A stretch of 64,000 nucleotides of DNA from NCBI GenBank assembly GCA_012934845.2, contig WNNJ02002694.1, forward strand, positions 264,967 to 328,966, written 5' to 3'. Below the pieces are notes generated by a model. The model saw nothing but the letters and a program-made list of their open reading frames with translations. It had not been told where the DNA came from and did no database searches. Below, in pieces: positions 36,001 through 40,639 of the stretch. The number at the start of each line of letters is the position of its first letter. Position 1 is the first letter of the stretch. The DNA comes from Pomphorhynchus laevis. Lineage: Eukaryota; Acanthocephala; Palaeacanthocephala; Echinorhynchida; Pomphorhynchidae. The translations under genes and the position numbers were made by a program.

Positions 36001-38102
36001 TACCATTAATACATAGATTAGGCGCTTTGCATCCTCAAATAAAACAGCGTTGGTATGCAGACGATGTATCATGTGTTGGTTCACCGGGGAATGTTTATGA
36101 TTTTTTTAAATCGTTGCAATCAATAGGACCGGAATACGGATTTCATGTTAATGTCAACAAGTGTACAGCTCTGGTTAACGCAAACATTATCCTTGAATGT
36201 GATTCACTTGCCAGCTTAGGGGTTCATGTCGTATCTAATGGTGTAGAACTTTTAGGAGCTCCCACAGGTTTTGGTTCGTTCGAAAAAGATTGGATAATAA
36301 CACAAGTGACTCGCTGGTTAAAATTGCTCGATAGGTTATGTGAAGTCTCTAGCGATTCACGGCAGTTAGCGTTCTTAGCATTTTCAGCTGCAAAATAAGT
36401 GGAATCATGTACAAATAGCATGTAAGTGTGAATGCGAATGGTTTTCTTCACTCGAAGATTTCATACAGAATAAAATATTCCCCAAAATAACTGGTTTTAA
36501 TTTACAGAAGTGTTGGCGCGATGTAGCAAGTCTGCCCTTTTCAATGGGAGGTTTGGGGATATCAAATCCATATGAGAATACCAAATCTGAATGGGAATAT
36601 TCTTCTTTGCTATGTAAGCCCTTATTTGAGTTAGGTCTCGGAGGCGACATTGATACCATCCAGAAACAGTCAATAGTTGAAATTAGAAAACTAAAGAATC
36701 TCCGGGCTGCCGAAAAATTTTCGTCACTGTTAAATACAGTGGACGACTGCGAACAGGTAATTTTAAAGCATGCCGCTCGAAAGGGCGCGTCAACGTGGCT
36801 ATCTGCTCGCCCTAGTGATGATCCTAAGTTTCGCTTAAGCAATCAAGAATTTTCCGATGGTCTCTCTGTCAGATATGGGTGGCAAATTTTAAATACTTCA
36901 GGCAAATGTGTATGTGGGGAAGTTCTTAGTGTTGTTCATTCATTATCTTGCAAATGCGGAGGGAAATCAATAGTAAGGCACAATGTGATCAGAGACATTT
37001 TCGCCAAATTAACTTCAGAGGTGTGTTCATCAACTACAACTGAGCCACTGCTTTCTCCCGTTGATCCAACTATTCAATTCGATTCTTCTTCCATTACACT
37101 AGATCGGAATGCACGTCTTGACGTCTTGTGTTCGGGGTTGTTTGGCGTCCTGTCTGAGCGGTCCTACCTGGACATTTCTGTATTCAATACACATGCTCGT
37201 TCCTATGTCACAATGACTCCACGATCAGCGTTCAGTTATAACGAGAATCGAAAAAAGGCTAAGTACTCCGAACGGATATCCAAGATCGAGAGAGCAGCTT
37301 TTATACCAGTTATTTTGTCAATACAAGGTGGATTAGGGGATGAGGCAGAACAGTTGGTAAAACGCTTAGCAAAAGACGTAGCGGTGAGAAGAGAGTGCCG
37401 TTACAGTGACGTGATTAGCCGATTCAGACGTTCCATTGGAATAGCTCTCGTGCGGGCTAGCTCATGGTGTCTCAGATAAATTTTTTCATTGTTACTTTTG
37501 TTATGATTTTGCAGTGTCTTTGTCAAATAAATTCGTTTTTTCGTTAAAAAAAATTATTATGCAAAAAAATTATTATGTAAGCATACCAAAAAGCGAAAGT
37601 TTTAGAAAATGTCAGTTGCTTTTACATCTATTAAGCATTAATTTTATTTTTAAATATTAATAATTGTGTGATTATTAAAATAATAAGAAATAAATGAAAA
37701 TCTGATTAATCCATATCTTAATTGTAAAAATCGATTTCAATCTCCTTTTAAACTTAATGCAATTATTATACTCACTTTGCGGCACCGATTACAGAAAGAC
37801 CGATTGATGAAGCAGCTCCTAGTGCAGCCCATTGAGATGGAGCAATTGTTGTTAATAGCCTTATAAAATAAAAACAATACAATAGTAATATTTGATTTAT
37901 ATTGTACCATCCAATATCGAATCGGAAGCCATAACCGGTAAGCATATGTGAAAATCCTATTCAAGTATTGAATAAAGCAGTTAAAAAGGCGTGATTTACC
38001 GGCATATATTAAAATTGAAATTATCAGTATGATAATAATATACAATGTTAAGTTGTATATGTAAGATTGCTGTTTAGAGGTCGATGCATGGGTCGTATTC
38101 AT
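12034..38102 (-). CDS. V-ATPase c'' proteolipid subunit (ATP6V0B/VhaPPA1 type)
   Basis: This subunit sits in the membrane rotor (Vo) of the vacuolar proton pump and carries protons across endosome, lysosome and other membranes. Six exons on the minus strand join in consistent phase: 38102-38000, 37956-37908, 37859-37776, 26136-25989, 13702-13657 and 12338 to 12118 or 12034. They encode an N-terminal membrane segment, then '[11 protein letters not shown]', '[16 protein letters not shown]', '[18 protein letters not shown]', '[12 protein letters not shown]', '[10 protein letters not shown]', '[15 protein letters not shown]' and '[13 protein letters not shown]'. Both membrane-embedded glutamates (FCE, VIE) are present. 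Family similarity stops at 'SILQ', directly before a donor-like GTATTT at 12117. Either the frame reads on to a stop at 12034, or a tiny last exon follows that I could not fix. The gene is about 26 kb because of two introns filled with satellites and LINEs. Confidence 0.9.
12118..12338 (-). CDS. V-ATPase c'' exon 6 (conserved part)
   Basis: Encodes '[18 protein letters not shown]' through 'FGLIVSILQ', the last two membrane segments. Acceptor AG at 12340-12339. The open frame runs on to 12034, but the added 27 residues are unlike the family's short charged tail (such as TSRVKMGD). A donor-like GT follows at 12117. One possible continuation is a 49-bp intron and then Ser-Arg-Ser-stop; this is a guess. 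Confidence 0.85.
12376..13656. other. V-ATPase c'' intron 5, AT-rich
   Basis: Runs between exons 6 and 5. Low complexity; no gene or clear repeat recognised. Confidence 0.5.
13657..13702 (-). CDS. V-ATPase c'' exon 5
   Basis: 46 bp encoding '[15 protein letters not shown]', the variable loop between the two halves of the proteolipid. Acceptor TTTCAG before 13702, donor GTAATA after 13657. Phases match both neighbours. The loop is not conserved in the family, so this exon rests on splice signals and phase. Confidence 0.6.
13970..15990. repeat. AT satellite array 1, about 83-88 bp period
   Basis: About 2 kb, roughly 23 units. Each unit is itself a pair of related half-units: one with 'aaaaatataaacaaagtt' (or ataaag) and one with 'aaaaaatataaattaagc', both containing 'gattaattaaaa'. 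Blocks of two or more units recur in the same order, so larger segments have been duplicated. It lies wholly within V-ATPase intron 4. Confidence 0.95.
16416..17048 (+). pseudogene. LINE family C endonuclease domain
   Basis: A 210-codon frame with AP-endonuclease motifs: '[11 protein letters not shown]' near the start, 'ANVYIRPGE' and '[13 protein letters not shown]'. It would nick target DNA for target-primed reverse transcription. A stop follows 'HDLIR' where the longer copy continues. Confidence 0.8.
16430..18310 (+). mobile_element. Jockey/I-like LINE (family C), internally deleted copy
   Basis: Homologous to ORF2 of the longer copy at 44645-48485. It has the endonuclease ('DVIVLQET', '[11 protein letters not shown]'), then a linker, one piece of reverse transcriptase ('[13 protein letters not shown]') and the thumb/C-terminal region ('[12 protein letters not shown]'). 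The parts holding the early RT motifs and the catalytic YADD are missing. It lacks ORF1 and ends near 18310 in an AT-rich tail. Located in V-ATPase intron 4, antisense to the gene. Confidence 0.88.
17448..18173 (+). pseudogene. LINE family C RT remnant with two in-frame deletions
   Basis: A 241-codon frame. Compared with 46962-48203, one deletion removes about 105 codons (joining 'CQLWTA' to '[10 protein letters not shown]'). A second removes about 110 codons including YADD (joining 'DDPDARQF' to 'VNWSAKADL'). Both keep the frame. Without YADD it cannot be an active reverse transcriptase. Confidence 0.85.
18311..18850. repeat. AT-rich segment with a short direct duplication
   Basis: 'tatttgccatataagaata' occurs twice at about 18451-18500. 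Otherwise no feature seen. Confidence 0.5.
18850..19134 (-). mobile_element. LINE endonuclease N-terminal fragment (family D or relative)
   Basis: The minus-strand frame reads '[19 protein letters not shown]', then '[10 protein letters not shown]' and 'DREGGGVCL', the start of a LINE AP endonuclease with its catalytic Glu. The satellite begins right beside it. Confidence 0.75.
19135..25955. repeat. AT satellite array 2, about 108-113 bp period
   Basis: About 6.8 kb, roughly 60 units. Each unit is a dimer of related half-units: one ending 'cagttcaaaaatattttaat', the other 'cagttcaagcatattttaa' preceded by 'gataatattgctattat'. Neighbouring units in the middle (21.3-21.7 kb) are almost identical, while both ends are degraded, as expected from unequal exchange. 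It lies within V-ATPase intron 4 and stops about 35 bp short of exon 4. Confidence 0.97.
25989..26136 (-). CDS. V-ATPase c'' exon 4
   Basis: Encodes '[19 protein letters not shown]' to '[15 protein letters not shown]', including '[12 protein letters not shown]' with a proton-carrying Glu. Acceptor TTTTCAG before 26136, donor GTATGT after 25989. Strong family match. Confidence 0.95.
26340..26520 (+). repeat. Dispersed repeat, copy 2
   Basis: Matches 4494-4650, here inside V-ATPase intron 3, about 200 bp upstream of exon 4. Includes the shared 'gtgaccgtcacagcgtatcc'. Confidence 0.7.
26645..27150 (+). mobile_element. Jockey/I-like LINE family C, 3' fragment
   Basis: Begins at the segment matching 'SRVNYLGL' of the longer copy and keeps 'gtgaactagtctgcgaaaat' and 'taggtgggccctgaaa' before the AT-rich tail. 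Severely 5'-truncated, as is usual for LINE insertions. Confidence 0.8.
27225..27460 (+). mobile_element. LINE fragment, endonuclease-RT linker (family D)
   Basis: Reads '[15 protein letters not shown]' and '[20 protein letters not shown]', typical of the stretch between endonuclease and RT in CR1/Jockey-type LINEs. It breaks off where a reversed fragment begins. Confidence 0.65.
27458..27965 (-). mobile_element. LINE endonuclease fragment, another family (E)
   Basis: The minus strand reads '[11 protein letters not shown]', '[17 protein letters not shown]' and '[13 protein letters not shown]', an AP endonuclease middle part. More broken similarity runs on to about 27960 ('SSRFRE', '[12 protein letters not shown]'-like). 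The exact clade is not resolved. Confidence 0.75.
28076..28337 (+). repeat. 131-bp tandem duplication
   Basis: Two direct copies, marked by 'gatgatccaacatcg' at 28129 and 28260 and by 'taaggaaacaggcctccgtg'-like words. It lies just upstream of the LINE at 28780, so it could be that element's repeated 5' region, or unrelated. Confidence 0.75.
28338..28780. other. Sequence upstream of CR1/L2-like LINE
   Basis: No gene recognised. May belong to the 5' region of the following LINE. Confidence 0.35.
28822..30030 (+). CDS. LINE family F endonuclease region
   Basis: A 402-codon frame. Motifs: '[11 protein letters not shown]' (catalytic Glu), '[10 protein letters not shown]', 'LVIVYRPGS', '[11 protein letters not shown]' and '[10 protein letters not shown]'. 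The linker follows with '[20 protein letters not shown]'. The true start is upstream of the first ATG or lost. It nicks target DNA. One frameshift separates it from the RT. Confidence 0.88.
   Translation: MLLDIFDQLSIDILCITESWHCDSDDLAIRRLCRSGCSLVDSTRPIASHTSTDFNHGGIVAIARHPMSLCKINVNIRYTSFELLICRLSTPFPLELVIVYRPGSVAPSRIFFNDLADLMSHCSLSYTPSFVLGDFNIRLDRPADSDYITLTNLFSDFNYKLLSTSPTHILVGALDIIAVPICFNDYTSLSITDPGLSDHFLVTLTLTRPHLPSPPPPISTPSRPWKLLDIPIICTALLNSSLFSLPLNYLSPDDLCILFDSELMSIINKLLPSRLRRSQCLRHAPWFDSDCSLSKRRLRHSFRVYNRFLKRSPNSLPPNIRDSYFSPRRSHLILIRTKRTIFWRNQLESSSNSKSHWKILNSILSRSSTCNINPDDFSSYLQTKLSNLLSLLPVAPCTHSSL
30009..31610 (+). CDS. LINE family F reverse transcriptase
   Basis: A 533-codon frame holding the whole RT: '[17 protein letters not shown]', '[12 protein letters not shown]', '[14 protein letters not shown]', '[13 protein letters not shown]', the catalytic '[10 protein letters not shown]' and the thumb region, with stop at 31608-31610. 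It overlaps the endonuclease frame by 22 bp in another phase. Since related LINEs use one ORF, this is most likely a single frameshift in an otherwise well-kept copy. Confidence 0.92.
   Translation: MYPLFSLNTSLPELFHLLPVSSDEVSSVLLSLPNKTSPSDPIPTHLLKNICSSISPFLTTLFNSSIRSRTFPSIWKCATVRPLIKKQSLDSSLLSSYRPISLLPTLSKLLERLVLKQVNTYLFSSNLFPPFQAAFRSNHSTEIACLKVYNDLLISRDHKLCSVIVSLDLSSAFDIVDHSILLHRLRHDYGFSLPTVSWFSSYMSNRTFRVYSNSSLSHPSSIPTGVPQGSVLGPMLFSLLLGDLSSISHKFNFHVMQYADDILIYAHAPAYRIHDLSVSVSSCLVSISNHLSSLRLSLNPDKSKIMWILPRSFGVEPPSVSLNSTILPIVDNLVFLGFHFDNRLSLKPFVSYKVRSSTLILRNLRQVRRLIDFPSCMTLISSLLFSRLDYCLSLFSNSPKSTLLPLQRIINAAVRVLLRLRRFDHTSYYLVSLDWPTIYCRVQIRLLIIAFRLITSHTPSFLNLPFLDNSRTVYCALRSRNSLLLHVPIYSTSFGFRSFVVAAPLLWNQLPIHIRQSTSMPYFKRQIQFYFNN
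31660..31700 (+). other. 3' hairpin of LINE family F
   Basis: GCGTGC...GCACGC stem just after the RT stop. The copy at 40.65 kb keeps the same stem with a different loop, so the structure is conserved. Possibly recognised by the element's own RT. Confidence 0.6.
31748..31810 (+). repeat. 15-bp tandem repeat
   Basis: Four direct copies of 'ggactgcgtttcaga' (one with a C for T), directly upstream of the next LINE. Confidence 0.95.
31921..32124 (+). pseudogene. Element A cysteine-rich N-terminus
   Basis: 67 codons with eleven cysteines, including '[10 protein letters not shown]' and '[13 protein letters not shown]'. Probably a metal-binding nucleic-acid contact domain. It continues into the RT frame after a shift at about 32120. 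Confidence 0.7.
32121..33524 (+). pseudogene. Element A reverse transcriptase, first part
   Basis: 467 codons. Motifs: '[18 protein letters not shown]', '[16 protein letters not shown]', '[15 protein letters not shown]', '[15 protein letters not shown]' and the catalytic '[11 protein letters not shown]'. An in-frame TGA ends it just after the palm; the same frame continues from 33525. Confidence 0.88.
33525..34337 (+). pseudogene. Element A thumb and connector
   Basis: Continues '[15 protein letters not shown]', '[14 protein letters not shown]', '[12 protein letters not shown]' and '[13 protein letters not shown]'. The frame shifts in a GT-rich spot at about 34330, within the zinc-binding region. 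Confidence 0.82.
34330..34965 (+). pseudogene. Element A restriction-like endonuclease domain
   Basis: Reads '[18 protein letters not shown]' (zinc ligands and conserved RHN), then '[10 protein letters not shown]' and 'FFDVTVFN' as the likely PD-(D/E)xK acidic strands, then 'KRSKYAERI' and '[13 protein letters not shown]'. Stop near 34965. It would nick the target site. Confidence 0.75.
35041..35290 (+). repeat. Short segment with second 3'-tail-like sequence
   Basis: 'gcccatttgcgggaacc' at about 35219 repeats the 3' UTR of element A (34999), followed by an AT-rich end. Probably a very short truncated copy of the same family. The right end (35272-35290) is one copy of the target-site duplication of element B. 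Confidence 0.55.
35307..36398 (+). pseudogene. Element B reverse transcriptase
   Basis: 363 codons: '[19 protein letters not shown]', '[17 protein letters not shown]', '[15 protein letters not shown]', '[15 protein letters not shown]' and catalytic '[11 protein letters not shown]', then '[17 protein letters not shown]'. The N-terminal cysteine-rich part seen in element A is absent. Confidence 0.88.
36399..37479 (+). pseudogene. Element B C-terminal region and endonuclease
   Basis: The frame carries on about 48 codons before the ATG at 36544 ('[15 protein letters not shown]', '[12 protein letters not shown]'). Then '[19 protein letters not shown]' with 'IVRHNVIRD', '[10 protein letters not shown]', 'YLDISVFN' and '[12 protein letters not shown]'. 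Same zinc-binding plus PD-(D/E)xK-like plan as element A. Confidence 0.82.
37776..37859 (-). CDS. V-ATPase c'' exon 3
   Basis: Encodes '[18 protein letters not shown]' and 'IGLSVIGAA', the first core membrane helix. Donor GTGAGT at 37775. Asn follows where most relatives have Trp or Leu (GAANG versus GAAWG). Confidence 0.93.
37908..37956 (-). CDS. V-ATPase c'' exon 2
   Basis: 49 bp encoding '[16 protein letters not shown]', the conserved segment before the first core helix. Flanked by a 43-bp intron upstream (37999-37957) and a 48-bp intron downstream. Confidence 0.88.
38000..38102 (-). CDS. V-ATPase c'' exon 1
   Basis: ATG at 38102-38100, then a short polar start and a hydrophobic helix ('[17 protein letters not shown]'), as in the extra N-terminal helix of c'' subunits. 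Donor GTAAAT at 37999. Confidence 0.8.
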
Positions 38103-38330
38103 TGTGCTGGTAATATATCTCTAATTTCAAAAATGTTTTACAATTAAATTACAATTTGATCATACTTGAATCAGGAAATAACGATCGAAAGTTAAAACTC
38201 ACTGAAACGGTGTAATAAAATTGAATTAACCGATAATCGTTTATTAATCTAATTATAAATAATTATAATCAAGTATTGCAACGGAAACAATGCATATTCA
38301 ATTGTAATGAGCCGTCGTACTGGCAGAAAC
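38103..38330. other. Region upstream of V-ATPase c''
   Basis: Presumed 5' UTR and promoter of the minus-strand gene. AT-rich, no site can be named. Confidence 0.35.
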
Positions 38331-38745
38331 CTTCTTCGAATTGTTTCAAGTATCATGAAAATCGAAATCTTCAGAAAGATGCTGAACGTATAGCACGGGT
38401 TGAATAGTGAACCTTCTACCCAATGGTGTAATCTGCAGCTGGTTTAGTTGATACAGACGCTAATCAGATAATGTAGATCATAGCAAAATGCAAAGCCTCA
38501 AGATCACATCTAGACTACAATGATTGAATTAGCTAATTGAGACAAAATGTCTCGATTCAACTAGCAAAATGTGCCTTAATGGCTTTGAGAATGCGAGCAA
38601 AAGCCGAACAGATCCTTTTCAGCAATGGCAATGAAATTTGCTCGTCTGTGTAATGCATCCGCCCTTGCGTACGCGGATGGTGTTCTGCAAGATTTTGATA
38701 AGAACCTTATTATGCTCCGGATATTGAGTAACAAATTGTGACATT
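38330..38745 (+). pseudogene. Coding-like segment of unknown identity
   Basis: Less AT-rich than its surroundings. Pieces read as protein: 'NLQKDAERIARVE' (38360-38400), 'LMALRMRAKAEQILF' and an open stretch 'AMAMKFARLCNASALAY' through 'ADGVLQDFDKNLIMLRIL' ending in TGA near 38740. The pieces are in different frames. I do not recognise a family. Possibly a relic of a host gene. Confidence 0.3.
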
Positions 38746-38998
38746 TTTATCATGTACAGATTAAAATTATTGTATATTGAAAAAATAATTTTAACTAGAA
38801 ATTAATATTCTTGCTAATGAAAATTGAATTTGAAAACTATTTACTGTTTACACAAGAGGAAATTATGCGAATAAGGTCGTCGTTTTGAAAATAAAATGAA
38901 TATAATACATTAATAATAATTTATAGAGTTATCTATGATACCACTCTAATTGAAGTCCTGTATATTTTACATAGTAGAACTTTGTTTTATTTAATTAT

Positions 38999-39031
38999 AT
39001 TAAATACGTAGACTCAGTTAGCTGATTTGAT
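38999..39031 (-). repeat. End fragment of the Penelope-associated repeat
   Basis: The reverse complement carries 'aatcagctaactgagtctac', identical to 62270-62289 at the start of that repeat. Confidence 0.6.
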
Positions 39032-39146
39032 TTGTTTGTTTAATGGAGGGTTGAAGGTAATGTTTAAAATTTTAATGATTCCCTATAAAATGTGTTTGTA
39101 TAACGTACAAGGTGCATAAGTGATATGGAGGCAAAATTATATAGGT

Positions 39147-40351
39147 AAATTAGATGAGGTACGATTAGTTTAAGTGTCTATTTCACAATTTTTATTTATA
39201 TAAATCTATATAAATATTCACGTTAGGCTTAAAATTTAAAGATTTAATCAAATTAATTATAAAATTAAAACTAGACATTTCGTTCGGTGCATGTATCCAA
39301 CACATTCTTTATATGATAGTGTGATGATGTTAATTATATATATATCAACAGCTGATTGTTTTTTATACTCAAACATATTTCTTATCACCCTATTTATTAT
39401 TTAAATTATTTGATAATATAAATAAAGATACGTACGAGAGGGAAGCTCGTTTGATTATTAATGATACTTTTTGACACCTATTTTTGGCAACTTACTTTTG
39501 GCAATTTACTTTTGGCTCATCAACATTAATTTGTTAATCTTTTTTCCTTTTGATTGTAGCACGATAAATTTGTGAATCTTTTTTCATCACAGGTATTGTT
39601 CCTATTTAGATACAACAGGACGCTACTAATCATCCTGGGTGGGTCTCATCAGCTGTTGACCCAGACCTACATTTCACGTTTCGACCATCATTATCTGCTT
39701 ACTCAGGACGTCTGTATCTCGATCCATTATTTGTATCTCGATTAATTTGTTAATATAGTTATTGTATTGCTTTTCCTTTAAAGTCACTCTCGATACAATA
39801 CGACTTAGAATAACATCATAGCACTTGCTTACTACATCAATTGGCAACGTTACAAATGAATAAAATTGTGCTATTTCGATACAATAAATATATTCACCAT
39901 ACTTGACTATTTCTCGTTTCGGTAATTGTACGGATTGGATATATTTAGTGAGTATTACTGCAACAAGTTGCTGAAAGCCTAAATGTCTATCAAACACCGT
40001 GCATTCCTATCCCCGAAAAGTCCATTACAGTCAATTCTAAGACGGGAAGAAGGGTTTCGAGTAGCCGATTATTTTAAAAATTAAGTCATCTGAAATATTA
40101 TCTAGTGGTAGATCGGTGACTACTGAAGAAGTGATATTTTCAACTTTCCCTGCCAACAAATAGCAATAGTATGATGTTGACTTATTGTTAGTCCCTTCTT
40201 TTAAACACCAACGCATGTTTTACGAAAAATTGTTGTTTACATGAAAAAATATTTGCCGGGTCCTTGACAGTCTAATTGTTGCTTATGACCAACGCATCTT
40301 GTGCTTTGGTTAAATGAACAGGACTTAAACTAATCGTACCTAATCTAAATT
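39147..40351. mobile_element. 1.2-kb segment with 29-bp inverted ends
   Basis: 39147-39175 and 40323-40351 are inverted copies with 27 of 29 matches (core 'ggtacgattagtttaagt'). The interior is AT-rich and includes a minus-strand frame of 107 codons at 39674-39997. Could be a small DNA transposon; no transposase or target duplication was recognised. Confidence 0.5.
39674..39997 (-). CDS. Unrecognised open frame inside the inverted-end segment
   Basis: Up to 107 codons, with no ATG at its upstream end (the first usable start codon is GTG). Reads like protein ('GFQQLVAVILTKYIQ', 'PKREIVKYGEYIYCIEIAQF', 'LPIDVVSKCYDVI', 'TLKEKQYNNYINKLIEI') with an amphipathic, coiled-coil-prone C-terminus. No family recognised. 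It may be an exon, a transposon gene remnant, or chance. Confidence 0.3.
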   Translation of the reverse strand: MFDRHLGFQQLVAVILTKYIQSVQLPKREIVKYGEYIYCIEIAQFYSFVTLPIDVVSKCYDVILSRIVSRVTLKEKQYNNYINKLIEIQIMDRDTDVLSKQIMMVET

Positions 40352-40639
40352 TCGTATCCGAACTAAAAAATATTTTTATTTTATATTATTTGTTTAAATT
40401 TGCCTATTTTGCTGTAGACTTTGCTTGTATTCAATATAAAGTATGGATGACAGCAGTAATTCAGCTCGAGATGCACTTAGTAGCAACTTATATATTTATA
40501 TAACGATTCCGCTTCCGACTGCTCGTCACCACATCACAAGCTAGAAAGGTGAGGAGGTTGATTTATATCAAATCGTATTCATTCGACAAATGTACCACTT
40601 GTTAAATTTCTCTTTGTTTTTTAACGAATTTGAAAAAAG

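Larger units (their letters stand above)
35272..37580 (+). mobile_element. LINE element B, relative of A, with target-site duplication
   Basis: 5'-truncated and diverged relative of element A, inserted between copies of 'aaaaaaattattatgtaa' at 35273-35290 and 37563-37580 (18 bp). It starts with a 23-bp direct duplication ('tatcggagatcgacatggaa' twice, 35293-35336). One frameshift at about 36400 separates two long frames. A short 3' UTR ends in an A-rich stretch. It probably inserted by target-primed reverse transcription into AT-rich DNA in V-ATPase intron 3. Confidence 0.85.
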
